Origin: Acidobacteriota bacterium
GTDB taxonomy: Bacteria; Acidobacteriota; Terriglobia; Terriglobales; Acidobacteriaceae
Assembly (NCBI GenBank): GCA_003225005.1
Contig: QIAN01000162.1
Location: 1-64,000, forward strand
Direction: 5' to 3'
DNA length: 64,000 nucleotides
In this document: positions 17,075 to 26,130 of the stretch, in pieces
Numbering within the stretch: the stretch's first letter is position 1
Layout of the letters: every line of letters begins with the position of its first letter
Program-made: the position numbers and the translations under genes
The notes under the pieces: generated by a model
What the model saw: only the letters and a program-made list of their open reading frames with translations
Told to the model about the DNA's origin: nothing
Databases searched by the model: none

Positions 17075-18205
17075 TCAGGCCACCGACTCTATGCTGGTCA
17101 CCATCGCCGTTTTGCGGTGTTCGTAATTGAAGTACGCTGCGCATGACCCCTCTGATGAAACCATGAGTGCGCCAATCGGATGTTCGGGAGTGCACTCCTT
17201 GCCAAAAAGCTTGCATTGGTGAGGCTTGAGCACACCTTTCAACACTTCTCCGCATTGCGCAGCCTTGGGATCAGTGACCCGTACGCCCGGAACGTGGAAA
17301 CGCTGTTCTGCATCCCACCCTGCGTAACTGTCGCGGATGCGCAGAGCCGACTGCGAGATAAATCCCAACCCCCGCCACTCAAAGTAGGGACGCAACTCAA
17401 AAACCTCTGCCATGGCCCTGAGCGCGGCACGATTTCCTTCCCATGGCACCACGCGTTTGTATTGATTCTCGATCTTGGCCTCATCCGCTTTGAGTTGACG
17501 CAGAACCATGACGATGGATTGCAGAATATCCAGCGGCTCAAAGCCGGAAACCGCAACTGGTTTGTCTTCGTCCTTCGCGATCCACTCATAGGGTCGGCAA
17601 CCAATCACCGTCGACACGTGCCCAGGGCCGATGAATGCGTCAATACGCATGTCTGGAGAATCCAGGATCGCCCGGATCGCAGGAATAATCGTGACGTGGT
17701 TGCAGAAGACAGAAAAATTGTGGACACCCTGATTCTTCGCTCGCACCAGTGTCAGCGCGGTGGATGGAGCCGTGGTCTCGAATCCTATGGCAAAAAACAT
17801 GACGTGCTTATCGGGATTGGTTTGCGCGAGCTTCAGCGCATCCGAGGGAGAATAGACGATGCGAACATCCATACCGCGCGCCTTGTGTTCCAGAGGGCTG
17901 CCCCGGGTACCCGGGACCCGCATCATGTCCCCGAAGGCGGCGAAGATGACATCCGGCTGCTGAGCGATGGAGAGACCGTCGTCGATTCTGCCCATGGGGA
18001 GCACGCAAACCGGGCAACCTGGCCCGTGAATGAGCTCGATATTGGATGGCAGCAGATCCTTCAGGCCAAAGCGATAAATAGCGTGAGTGTGTCCTCCGCA
18101 CACTTCCATGATGCGATAGTGACGGTTAGCATCAGCCAGCCGACGGATTTCCGCGGCAGTCCTGGTAATCACCTCGGGTTCGCGAAATTCATCGACAAAC
18201 TTCAT
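17075..18205 (-). CDS. hypD: Hydrogenase maturation protein HypD
   Basis: 376 residues, the Fe-S scaffold on which, with HypC, the Fe(CN)2CO unit is built. Motif 1 EVCGGHTHAIYRFGL (about 40-55), IHGPGCPVCVLP (about 65-77), FFAIGFETTAPSTA (about 145), and the C-terminal [4Fe-4S] cysteines in QCGEVLKG, QCKLFGKECTPEHP and SSEGSCAAYFNY. All key cysteines are present. It overlaps hypC by 4 bases (ATGA). Confidence 0.96.
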   Translation of the reverse strand: MKFVDEFREPEVITRTAAEIRRLADANRHYRIMEVCGGHTHAIYRFGLKDLLPSNIELIHGPGCPVCVLPMGRIDDGLSIAQQPDVIFAAFGDMMRVPGTRGSPLEHKARGMDVRIVYSPSDALKLAQTNPDKHVMFFAIGFETTAPSTALTLVRAKNQGVHNFSVFCNHVTIIPAIRAILDSPDMRIDAFIGPGHVSTVIGCRPYEWIAKDEDKPVAVSGFEPLDILQSIVMVLRQLKADEAKIENQYKRVVPWEGNRAALRAMAEVFELRPYFEWRGLGFISQSALRIRDSYAGWDAEQRFHVPGVRVTDPKAAQCGEVLKGVLKPHQCKLFGKECTPEHPIGALMVSSEGSCAAYFNYEHRKTAMVTSIESVA

Positions 18206-18477
18206 GATTGTTCCAATCCATACCCTTGAACCTCTTGCATGGCAGCTTCGGCCTCTCCTAGCATCCGCAGCGTACGCATCTGGTCGTTCGCATCTTGCTC
18301 GCTGATCTTGCTCATGGCGAACCCCACGTGAATGAGGACCCAGTCCCCGGCGACGGGCGGCTGATCTTGCAGAAGGCCCAGATCAACCTTGCGACGGACG
18401 CCCACCACGTCGACCATAGCGGTCTGCGGTTGATCCGGGAAAAGCTGAACGATCTTTCCCGGTATGGCTAGACACAT
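18202..18477 (-). CDS. hypC: Hydrogenase assembly chaperone HypC
   Basis: 91 residues starting MCLAIPGKIVQLF. Cys2 is the conserved ligand used to bind HypD and later the large-subunit precursor. The beta-barrel core VDVVGVRRKVDLGLL and GDWVLIHVGFAMSKI is standard for HypC/HybG. The ribosome site AGGAGG is visible just upstream (18483-18488 region). First of the contiguous hyp genes; its usual client, the hydrogenase large subunit, is not in the window. Confidence 0.95.
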   Translation of the reverse strand: MCLAIPGKIVQLFPDQPQTAMVDVVGVRRKVDLGLLQDQPPVAGDWVLIHVGFAMSKISEQDANDQMRTLRMLGEAEAAMQEVQGYGLEQS

Positions 18478-18548
18478 GCGGCATCCTCCTACGACGTGGT
18501 GATTCGCTTCATCCTGACCCGTGTTCGCAAACCCGTGCCGCTAGCCGG

Positions 18549-19115
18549 TCACTCCTGCCTGCGAGCGGAAATATTAAATGACAGCTTGAGCTCATCCTTA
18601 AGCTTCACGGCTCCCCCCAAAGCGGAAACCGGGTCAATCTTGTAATCGCTCTGGCGAAGCGCAAAGTCCCCCATCGCCCGCAACGTATTCCCGTCTTCCG
18701 AAACGCGCGCCGACACGGGCTGAGCGCGCTTAACTCCGTGCAGCGTGAGTTCCCCGTTCCAGGCGAGCCAATACTGTCCCTCTCCGGTCTTGCTGGCGGA
18801 CAGGCCAGAGCACTCGTAGACAATGTCAGGGAAGGAATCCGATTCGAGGACTTCCTGGTGCATCCTGTGGTTAATTTCTTCTCGATCCTTTTCGCTGACG
18901 TCATCGGTCACGGTAAGCGAGAGGGCACGAACCACTATCCGAAGAGAACTCTGTTCCATTGCCTCAGGATTAAGAAGGATTTCCCCCTCGAGATCGGGAG
19001 CGGCAATCGTCGGGCTATGCCCCAGTGCCGAAAGCAATCCCGCAGCAAACGCCCGCGCGGTAAAGGTACTCCCCTTTGCGAACTCCTCTAAGTATGCCCA
19101 TCTGCCCTCCTTCAA
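18549..19115 (-). CDS. YceI-like lipocalin-fold protein
   Basis: About 188 residues if TTG 19115 is used. The domain reads FTARAFAAGLLSALGHSPTI, then ESDSFPDIVYECSGLS, NGELTLHGVKRAQPVSA and ending VSALGGAVKLKDELKLSFNI, all typical of the YceI superfamily (isoprenoid-binding lipocalin-like barrel). No ATG lies in frame before the domain; the open frame continues upstream only into the out-of-frame hydrogenase relic, so a TTG or other rare start is likely. No signal peptide is evident. It lies between the hydrogenase fragment and hypC; a link to hydrogenase is contextual only. Confidence 0.72.
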   Translation of the reverse strand: MKEGRWAYLEEFAKGSTFTARAFAAGLLSALGHSPTIAAPDLEGEILLNPEAMEQSSLRIVVRALSLTVTDDVSEKDREEINHRMHQEVLESDSFPDIVYECSGLSASKTGEGQYWLAWNGELTLHGVKRAQPVSARVSEDGNTLRAMGDFALRQSDYKIDPVSALGGAVKLKDELKLSFNISARRQE

Positions 19116-19199
19116 CCCGATTTCGCATCTCCCTTTGATGCTATTGTTCCTCAAAAGGAGGTAATGCAAGAAACTATCACCCGAGATTGTTTGACACGT

Positions 19200-19540
19200 G
19201 CGCTTTCTAAAACGTGAAAAGTAAGACCGACTATTTCCGGCGTGCTCCACTTTCTGCCCCGCCAGGTCGGCTCTTTGTTCAGCGACGCTTGCGTGGATCT
19301 CCGGAGCGCCATGGATGGCCCGGCCATATGTCTGAACCGCAGCGGAAGATAGTAGCGACCCGGGCGGCCGATTCATGAAGGGCATAAACTTATCGGGGAA
19401 GCCGGGCATGGTGCAGCCGATGCAAATGCCACCCCCATTGGGACAACCGCCAATCTCCGCCATCCATCCGCGCTGCCTACGTTGCATTGAACCACAGGGC
19501 CCCAGCATCCGAGTTTAACCATGCACTGAGGGGACCAATT
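19200..19540 (-). pseudogene. C-terminal relic of [NiFe]-hydrogenase small subunit
   Basis: Minus-strand translation in three frames rebuilds the end of a hydrogenase small subunit: SPQCMVKLGCWGPVVQCNV (from about 19540), a frameshift near 19474-19478, RGWMAEIGGCPNGGG and ICIGCTMPGFPDKFMPFM, a second frameshift near 19311-19318 (YGRAI into ALRRSTQASLNKEPTWRG), ending about 19200. The cysteines are the ligands of its iron-sulfur clusters. The CIGCTMPGFPDKFMPFM stretch is like the small subunit of high-affinity (group 1h/5) enzymes as I remember them. About three quarters of the subunit and the whole large subunit are missing. The fragment begins at the stop codon of the neighbouring membrane-protein gene, suggesting a deletion junction. 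Confidence 0.85.
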
Positions 19541-19916
19541 AGGAACTTTGTGGGTCTTTTAGCGCCGAGTTCTGCTGACGACTTTCTTCTGCGGTCACGG
19601 CGATCCGCTTCGATTTCCGATAGACGTTTGCAACCGCCATCGTCCAGAAAGGAACTAAATCGACTCCGGGCACGAGCTTGGCAAGAAACGATGGCAGAAA
19701 TTCCCACTGCCAGCCTAGAAGGTGAACCATCAGGGCTGCGATGGCGAAATCGAGTAAGTCATCTGCGGGTGATAAAGCGCCTGCAATGAACAAGGGGAAA
19801 ACTATGATTTGGAGCGCATCCGCAATGATGGCCAACACCATTGCGGCTCGAAAGGGTAAACCCGGCGAGATTGTGATGGTTTCGTCAGCCACGGCAGTGC
19901 TGCCTTCCTGCTGCAT
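19539..19916 (-). CDS. Small membrane protein of unknown function
   Basis: About 125 residues from ATG 19916 (MQQEGSTAV). Two to three hydrophobic segments: AAMVLAIIADALQIIVFPLFIAGA split over two, then a helix around LLDFAIAALMVHLLGW and one near VDLVPFWTMAVANVY. The C-terminus is charged. I do not recognise the family with certainty; similar small proteins occur in Acidobacteria as far as I recall. The frame runs upstream to 20102, but the extra part has no features. Its stop overlaps the hydrogenase small-subunit relic, so the 3' end may be a deletion junction. Confidence 0.6.
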   Translation of the reverse strand: MQQEGSTAVADETITISPGLPFRAAMVLAIIADALQIIVFPLFIAGALSPADDLLDFAIAALMVHLLGWQWEFLPSFLAKLVPGVDLVPFWTMAVANVYRKSKRIAVTAEESRQQNSALKDPQSS

Positions 19917-20240
19917 GCCTATTCTAAACCGATGCTCCGCATACGGGACAGCACCCGATGACGATTGCACTACTTGAAAGGTGGTGGCCAGGTCTTGAGC
20001 ATCGTCAGCCCTTGCAAACGGCCCCCTAAGTTTCGCTTTCCCGACCCTATCCTGACCCTTTCCCAGCCCCATCCACTCGCGCTTATGCACCGAAGTCAAC
20101 ATCCGAAGTCAATTCGGTCATTAAGCATGCGGCTGTAGAGCATGGTCTTACCGAGGCTAAAGCAGAGGGGCAGAAGCCCGGGTGAGCTGGAAACTCCGGC
20201 TAGACTTCATGATGGCGCTCTTCCGGTGTAAATTTCCATC

Positions 20241-22388
20241 ATGCATGTGCGCGCGGTCCTCGTATCAAGCCTCTTACTCTTCTATGCCTTCGTTTTCCAT
20301 ACCTCTGGAGACATTCAGCTCCTGCCCCGGGTCGCATCGAAAAGTGATGCATCCTTTTTAGAGAATCGCGATTGGCCCATTTGGGGAGGAAGCCCGGAAA
20401 ATAGCCACTACTCGCCGTTGGCACAAATTAACCGGGCAAACGTAAAGCAACTTGAAGTGGCCTGGAGTTTCGATACCGGCGAACCAGGTGGCCTTCAAAC
20501 CAGTCCCATCATTGTGGATGGAGTTCTCTACGGCATCACGCCGATCCAGAAAGTCTTCGCCCTGAATGCCGCCACCGGCCAGCCTTTGTGGAGCTTCGAC
20601 TCCGGCATCAAAGGCCTGCAGCCCAACCGTGGATTGGCTTATTGGGCAAACAGCAGCGACAAACGCATTCTGGTCAGCGTGATGAACTTCCTATACGCCC
20701 TGAATGCCGACAGCGGCCGGCCGATCCCCTCCTTCGGCACGAGGGGCCGGATTGATTTGCAGGAAAACCTCGGACGAGATCCGAGGTGGCAATCCGTTGT
20801 GTTGACCAGCCCCGGAGTTGTCTATAAGGACCTCATCATCGTTGGAGGCCGTAATCCCGAGACGCTGCCCGCGCCGCCGGGCGACGTTCGAGCCTACGAC
20901 GTGCGTAGCGGAAAGCTGCGCTGGTCATTTCACACCATTCCGCGCCCCGGTGAGTTTGGCTACGACACATGGCCCAAAGACGCCTGGAAAGTAAGTGGAG
21001 CCGCTAACAACTGGGCTGGGATGGCGCTCGACGGCAAGCGAGGCATAGTTTACGTACCCACGGGATCAGCGGCGTTCGATTTCTATGGCGGGGATCGACT
21101 CGGAGACAATCTGTTCGCTAACTGTCTCATCGCTTTGAATGCCGAGACCGGCGAAAGAATCTGGCACTTCCAAGGTGTGAAGCACGATCTCTGGGACCGC
21201 GACTTCCCCGCGGCGCCTGCCCTTGTGACCATCAAGCGCGACGGGAGAGAGGTCGACGCGGTAGTCCAAACGAGCAAGCAAGGATTCATTTACCTATTCG
21301 ATCGCGTTACCGGGGCGCAGCTGTTTCCCATTGAGTACCGCAAATATCCCGCAAGCACTATGCAGGGAGAGGGTGCTGCTTCTGAACAAGGCTTGCCCGC
21401 CAAGCCCGCTCCCTACGCGCGCCAGAACATGAGCCAGGACGCGTTGACGAACCGCACCCCAGAAATTCATCAGTGGGCGGTAGAGCATTTTCGCAACATT
21501 CGCAACGACGGCCAGTTCGTACCTTTCAGCGTGGGAAAGGAGACCCTGGTGTTCCCCGGTTTCGATGGAGGCGCCGAATGGGGCGGGCCGGCTGTAGATC
21601 CGGAAAGCGCAATCGTTTACGTGAATTCCAACGAGATGGCATGGATGGCAGCGTTGTTCGAAGACAAAGGCGAACACGGAGCCCAGGCCATCTACATGAG
21701 CCAGTGCAGCGTTTGCCACGGCGAGAACATGTCAGGCTCACCGCCGGCCTTCCCTTCGCTGATCGGGGTCGGCAATCGCGTGAGCCCAGCCGATGTCGCG
21801 AGCACCATCAGAAAAGGCAAAGGGCGTATGCCCGGCTTTCCGAACCTCTACTCAGACCAACTGGATGCATTGGTAGACTTCCTGCTGACCGGAGAAAACC
21901 AGGAGATCGCCAGTCCCGAGCCTCGTTCGCCGGCAATGAAGTACCGGCTCACCGGTTATCGCAGGTTCCTCGATCCCGATGGATACCCGGCGATCGCTCC
22001 GCCCTGGGGCACGCTCAATGCGATCAATCTGAACACAGGTGAGTCGGTGTGGAAGATCAATCTCGGTGAGTACCCCGAACTCGCCGCCAAAGGCATGACC
22101 AATACCGGATCAGAGAATTACGGCGGTCCCATTGTCACCGCTGGCGGACTGCTCTTCATTGGGGCAACCAACTACGACAGGAAATTCCGCGTCTTCGACA
22201 AATCGACTGGCGAGTTGTTATGGGAGACGGCGCTTCCCTTTGCTGGAAATGCTACTCCAGCGACTTACGCGGTGAATGGGCGGCAGTACGTGGTGATCGC
22301 AGCGGGCGGAGGAAAGGATCCCAAATCTGCTTCCGGGGGAGTCTACGTGGCTTTCGCACTGCCTGGGAAAGCGCCCAATAGCCATTGA
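20241..22388 (+). CDS. PQQ-dependent dehydrogenase with cytochrome c domain
   Basis: 715-residue periplasmic quinoprotein. Signal sequence at residues 1-24; then an eight-bladed propeller with tryptophan-docking repeats such as LNAATGQPLWSFDSG, YDVRSGKLRWSFH, LNAETGERIWHF and LNTGESVWKI. A haem c site CSVCHGENMSG at about residue 490 with a downstream Met ligand candidate (KGRMPGFPNL) is inserted before the last blades. This layout is that of membrane-anchored-free glucose/alcohol-type dehydrogenases common in Acidobacteria; the substrate cannot be read from sequence. It is transcribed divergently from the hydrogenase region with 138-320 bases between. No pqq biosynthesis genes are in the window. 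Confidence 0.88.
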   Translation: MHVRAVLVSSLLLFYAFVFHTSGDIQLLPRVASKSDASFLENRDWPIWGGSPENSHYSPLAQINRANVKQLEVAWSFDTGEPGGLQTSPIIVDGVLYGITPIQKVFALNAATGQPLWSFDSGIKGLQPNRGLAYWANSSDKRILVSVMNFLYALNADSGRPIPSFGTRGRIDLQENLGRDPRWQSVVLTSPGVVYKDLIIVGGRNPETLPAPPGDVRAYDVRSGKLRWSFHTIPRPGEFGYDTWPKDAWKVSGAANNWAGMALDGKRGIVYVPTGSAAFDFYGGDRLGDNLFANCLIALNAETGERIWHFQGVKHDLWDRDFPAAPALVTIKRDGREVDAVVQTSKQGFIYLFDRVTGAQLFPIEYRKYPASTMQGEGAASEQGLPAKPAPYARQNMSQDALTNRTPEIHQWAVEHFRNIRNDGQFVPFSVGKETLVFPGFDGGAEWGGPAVDPESAIVYVNSNEMAWMAALFEDKGEHGAQAIYMSQCSVCHGENMSGSPPAFPSLIGVGNRVSPADVASTIRKGKGRMPGFPNLYSDQLDALVDFLLTGENQEIASPEPRSPAMKYRLTGYRRFLDPDGYPAIAPPWGTLNAINLNTGESVWKINLGEYPELAAKGMTNTGSENYGGPIVTAGGLLFIGATNYDRKFRVFDKSTGELLWETALPFAGNATPATYAVNGRQYVVIAAGGGKDPKSASGGVYVAFALPGKAPNSH

Positions 22389-22620
22389 ACGGATGGCTCT
22401 GAGGCCGCAGAATCGCGTGCCTAGAAATTATCCTGCTACGTCTGAAAGTCACCTTCACTTTGTCACTTTGCAAAATCATCTTGACGATGGCCCTTTACTG
22501 CAAGCCCGCCGCTGTGATTTGGAAAACTAGACGGCCAAACGCATGTTGCAAAACGCTGTCAAACCTCTCCTGGATTCGCCTCTTGCCAGCCAGAGCGATA
22601 AACTGGAAACTAAGCAGTCC

Positions 22621-23346
22621 ATGAAAGCCGTTGCTATCATTCCTGCCCGCCTTGCCTCCACTCGGCTGCCACGAAAAGTGCTGCGTGAGATCGCAGGCAA
22701 GCCGCTGATTGGCCTGGTCTACGAGGCTGTACGATCTTCTCCCCTGTTGGCCGACGTGATCATCGCCACGGACTCAGCAGAGATTATGGAAGTCTGCCGC
22801 AAGAGAGGATGGAAAGCTCAGATCACTTCGTCCGAGCATCGCAGCGGGACGGAGCGGGTGCACGAGGTTTCCAAATCGGTGGTGGCTGATGTTTATGTGA
22901 ACGTGCAAGGGGATGAGCCGCTTACCCGCGCAGAGCATATTGCTACGTTGCTCGAAGTGATGAAGAATCCTTCCGTAACGGTGGGAACCGTGATGACATC
23001 CGCCGGCGCGGCGGACATCTCCAATCCTAACGCGGTAAAGGTGGTTACCGATTTGTATGGCCGAGCGCTTTATTTCTCGCGGGCCACTCTTCCATTCGAC
23101 CGCGACGGCACACAGCCGCGTTATTACAAACATCTCGGCGTTTATGCATACCGCGAAGCCGCGCTCAACCGATTCGTGAGCCTGCCTGAGTCCATGCTTG
23201 AGCAGAGCGAGCGGCTGGAGCAACTGCGTTTTCTGGAAAACGGCATTCCGATCTATGTGGGCGAGACTCCATATGACACAGTCGGAGTGGATACAGAACA
23301 GGACCTGCAACGTGTGGCTGAGATATTACAGCGCGGAAATCGCTGA
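22621..23346 (+). CDS. kdsB: CMP-Kdo synthetase (3-deoxy-manno-octulosonate cytidylyltransferase)
   Basis: 241 residues from ATG 22621 (MKAVAIIPARLASTRLPRKV). Activates Kdo with CTP for lipopolysaccharide core assembly in the cytoplasm. Motifs: the nucleotide-binding IPARLASTRLP, EHRSGTERV at about residue 75, NVQGDEPL at about 95, and the C-terminal ETPYDTVGVDTEQDL. The frame is open from 22543, but the extra 26 residues are not family-like. It fits with lpxA/lpxI further right as evidence for an outer membrane with lipid A-Kdo. Confidence 0.94.
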   Translation: MKAVAIIPARLASTRLPRKVLREIAGKPLIGLVYEAVRSSPLLADVIIATDSAEIMEVCRKRGWKAQITSSEHRSGTERVHEVSKSVVADVYVNVQGDEPLTRAEHIATLLEVMKNPSVTVGTVMTSAGAADISNPNAVKVVTDLYGRALYFSRATLPFDRDGTQPRYYKHLGVYAYREAALNRFVSLPESMLEQSERLEQLRFLENGIPIYVGETPYDTVGVDTEQDLQRVAEILQRGNR

Positions 23347-23368
23347 CAGCCCCCGCAGGCCATAGGAG

Positions 23369-24523
23369 TTACGCGCTCGGAGTTGCCGCCGCTTGCGTCC
23401 GACTCCATGCTTCAGCGGCCGCGACGCGCTTGGAGATGGCGGGGTGCGAGTGAAAAAGCAATTCTATCCACTCCGAAGGCGTGCGCTCTGCAAGGTTCTG
23501 CTTGGCCAGCTTGTTCATCGCGGAAATGAAAGGCTCCACGCTGACGATGGACTCGAAGGCATACCGATCGGCTTGCCGTTCATTGAAGCGCGAGTAAGCA
23601 TTCATCGCCGGCATCAGCAACACTGAAAGTAAGGCAGAGACCAGCACGAGCAAAGGCAGGTCGGCAAAGTCAGAGAGTTCTTCGAACATTTGCTGGTCAA
23701 CGGCGTAATGAAGCACCCAGTTCGCGGCCCAGAACCCAGCAAAAGTAATCGCTGCCTGCACCATAATGCTCTTCAGAATGTGCCGGTGGACGTGATGTCC
23801 CAGTTCGTGGGCCAGCACCGCTTCAATTTCTTCAGGAGCGTAGTGGTCGAGTAAAGTATCGGCCAGGATGATGCGCCGCGTGTTGCCCAGTCCGGTAAGG
23901 GCCGCGTTGGCTTTCTTGCTCTTTTCGGAAAGCTTCCAGCGATAGACTCCGCGCACGCGCGTTCCGGCGCGTTCACTCAGAAGTACGAGACGGCGACGCA
24001 GGTCTTCATTGTCCAGCGGCTCAAACTTGTAGAAGATAGGAAACAGGATTACCGGTGCAAGCTGGGCCAGCAGGATGAATAGCCCCATGAAGAGCGCCCA
24101 CATGATCAGCCACCAATGCAGCGGGGATTGGCGGATTGTGAAATAGAGCAACTCGACGACGATCGCCGCCAGGATGAGGCCGACGAGAAAGCCTTTGACT
24201 TCATCCCATATCCAGGCGCGAAGCCGTTGATTCGAAAGTTGAAACTCCCGCTCCAGCCGGAAACCGTAGTAGTCAAGGCCGAAACCGAGCGTCTTACCCA
24301 TCGCCAGCAACAACAGTACATACAGAAATGTAGCCAGCGTGTAGTTCTGAAAACCCCAGAGGTAGGCAAGGTCCCGCAACCAAGCTGACCAGCCCGTGAT
24401 CAGCAGGATAATCATGAGCAAAAGCCCAAGCAGAAAGTCGGCAATCCCCAGCCAGCGCCGGATACTGTTGTAGCGGCGTGCGTCTGGAGAATCGGAGGGG
24501 GTCGGGCTGGATACAAAACTCAT
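23369..24523 (-). CDS. M48 family membrane metalloprotease (Ste24/CAAX-protease type)
   Basis: About 384 residues from ATG 24523. Several membrane helices in the first half, then the zinc motif VLAHELGHHVHRHI near residue 255 with the downstream Glu in the NERQADRYAF segment (third ligand, about residue 320). The layout is that of Ste24-like CAAX endopeptidases with a long N-terminal membrane part, rather than the shorter HtpX. In bacteria these take part in membrane-protein quality control; the substrate is unknown. The frame is open to 24583. Confidence 0.9.
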   Translation of the reverse strand: MSFVSSPTPSDSPDARRYNSIRRWLGIADFLLGLLLMIILLITGWSAWLRDLAYLWGFQNYTLATFLYVLLLLAMGKTLGFGLDYYGFRLEREFQLSNQRLRAWIWDEVKGFLVGLILAAIVVELLYFTIRQSPLHWWLIMWALFMGLFILLAQLAPVILFPIFYKFEPLDNEDLRRRLVLLSERAGTRVRGVYRWKLSEKSKKANAALTGLGNTRRIILADTLLDHYAPEEIEAVLAHELGHHVHRHILKSIMVQAAITFAGFWAANWVLHYAVDQQMFEELSDFADLPLLVLVSALLSVLLMPAMNAYSRFNERQADRYAFESIVSVEPFISAMNKLAKQNLAERTPSEWIELLFHSHPAISKRVAAAEAWSRTQAAATPSA

Positions 24524-24621
24524 GTCTGCCAGAAGTATCGCACTTCTGCCGTAAAAGATGGCCCTCAGAAAACGGTGGGGCAATTTCGTTGCACGGTAGG
24601 TTGATGTCTCGGGGAAGGACC

Positions 24622-26043
24622 CTACCCGCTGTTTCTTACGAACTGTTCTGCGCTGGCGAGAATTTCGCGAACCAACTCGGGCGAAGCGGCCTCGGAGTAC
24701 AGGCGTAGAAGCGGTTCTGTCCCGGACGCGCGGAACAAGATCCAGGCTTCAGCGCCATTCCCGTTCGTGGGCGCATCGAGAAAAAACTTAACGCCGTCCA
24801 TGTATTCCTTCTTGATAACGCGATAATCGCCCAAGCTCTCGGTGCCTTCGGCTCGTGCACGCTGAATGGCAAACTGCTTCACGGCTTCAGAAATGTGCAA
24901 GTCGCGCCGCCCATAATGATGCGCGCCGAACTCACGTTGCACATCTGCAACCAATTGTCCCAATGGCTTGCCTTCCTCAGCCATGACATTGGCCAACAGC
25001 AGGCAGTTCAGCACTCCATCGCGCTCAGGTAGGTACCGCGAGTAGCCGATTCCACCTGATTCCTCGCCACCAATCAGGATGTCCCGCTCCATCATCAAGT
25101 CGGCAATGTACTTGAAACCGATTGAGCACTCATGGACTTTGCGGCCATGCTTTGCGGCGATACGGTCGACCATGCGCGTAGTGTTGAATGCGCGGACGAC
25201 ATCGCCGGGCCACTTTTTGCGCTCCAAGAGCCAACGCAGCAGAATGGAGAAAATCTTGTGCGAGTCCACAAAGCTTCCGTCTTCGGCTACCGCGCCGATG
25301 CGGTCGGCATCGCCATCGGTAGCCAAGCCGGCATCGCATCTCTCGCGTACCACCGTCTGTTGCAGCAAGGCCGTGTGTGGCTCGATGGGTTCGGGATTGA
25401 TGTCGGGGAACAGTGGATTCAATTCCTGGCGGATGGCAACATGCTGAACTCCTCGCTCGCTGAACATTCCGGTCAGAACGCCACGGCCTGAGCCGTACAT
25501 GGAATCCACGACGAATTTGAATGTTGTTCGGCCGATGAGGTCCATATCGGCGAAGCGGCAGGCCGCACGAACGTAAGCCTGCTTCAAATCGACCTCCTCA
25601 ATGTGCGCTTTGTTTCCTTTTGGCAGTGCGCCAGCGCGAAGCTCTTCCTCCACTCTTTTCATAATGGCAGGCGTGGCCGAGCCTCCGAACTTGCCTTTGA
25701 ACTTTACCCCGTTCCAGTTCCAGGGATTGTGGCTGGACGTGACCATTATTCCGCCGGCGGCGTTCTGCTGTTTCACCGAGTACGAGACCGCAGGAGTGGG
25801 CACAAAATCGTTGGCGAGTTTAACCGGAATTCCAGCCGCCGCAACGGTTTCTGCCGCCACCCGTGCTGCTGCTGGTGAAGCGAAGCGGGTGTCGTACCCA
25901 ACGAAGACCCCCTGCTGACTATCTTCGTGCTTCAATACATAGGAGGCGATCGCGCCCGCTACGCGGCGCACGTTTTCGAAGGTGAAGTCGTCAGCTATGA
26001 TGCCGCGCCAGCCATCCGTGCCGAATTTTATCTCCTGGGCCAC
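24622..26043 (-). CDS. Phosphoglucomutase/phosphomannomutase family protein
   Basis: 473 residues, GTG start at 26043. Alpha-D-phosphohexomutase with the four domains: catalytic phosphoserine loop VTSSHNPWNWNG around residue 100, metal loop DGDADRIGA around 245, sugar-specificity loop GGEESGGIGYSRY around 325, and phosphate-contact RASGTEPLLRLY near 445. Specificity between glucose and mannose cannot be fixed, but placement after manC and manA suggests a mannose-6-phosphate to mannose-1-phosphate step in GDP-mannose synthesis. Confidence 0.93.
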   Translation of the reverse strand: MAQEIKFGTDGWRGIIADDFTFENVRRVAGAIASYVLKHEDSQQGVFVGYDTRFASPAAARVAAETVAAAGIPVKLANDFVPTPAVSYSVKQQNAAGGIMVTSSHNPWNWNGVKFKGKFGGSATPAIMKRVEEELRAGALPKGNKAHIEEVDLKQAYVRAACRFADMDLIGRTTFKFVVDSMYGSGRGVLTGMFSERGVQHVAIRQELNPLFPDINPEPIEPHTALLQQTVVRERCDAGLATDGDADRIGAVAEDGSFVDSHKIFSILLRWLLERKKWPGDVVRAFNTTRMVDRIAAKHGRKVHECSIGFKYIADLMMERDILIGGEESGGIGYSRYLPERDGVLNCLLLANVMAEEGKPLGQLVADVQREFGAHHYGRRDLHISEAVKQFAIQRARAEGTESLGDYRVIKKEYMDGVKFFLDAPTNGNGAEAWILFRASGTEPLLRLYSEAASPELVREILASAEQFVRNSG

Positions 26044-26130
26044 TGATTTTGCTGGTTGGTAGCTCGTGGTTAGGATTCAGTTTGTCGCATCTCAGAAACA
26101 ACGTTGGTCGCTGCTGACGGAGCTTTGGTC

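Noticed and set aside
18549-19508. A 319-codon open frame fusing a hydrogenase-like N-terminus to a YceI domain
   Set aside because: The hydrogenase motif is only the end of a small subunit and is out of frame with its own continuation (NKEPTWRG in another frame), so this is a relic running by chance into the YceI gene, not a fusion protein.
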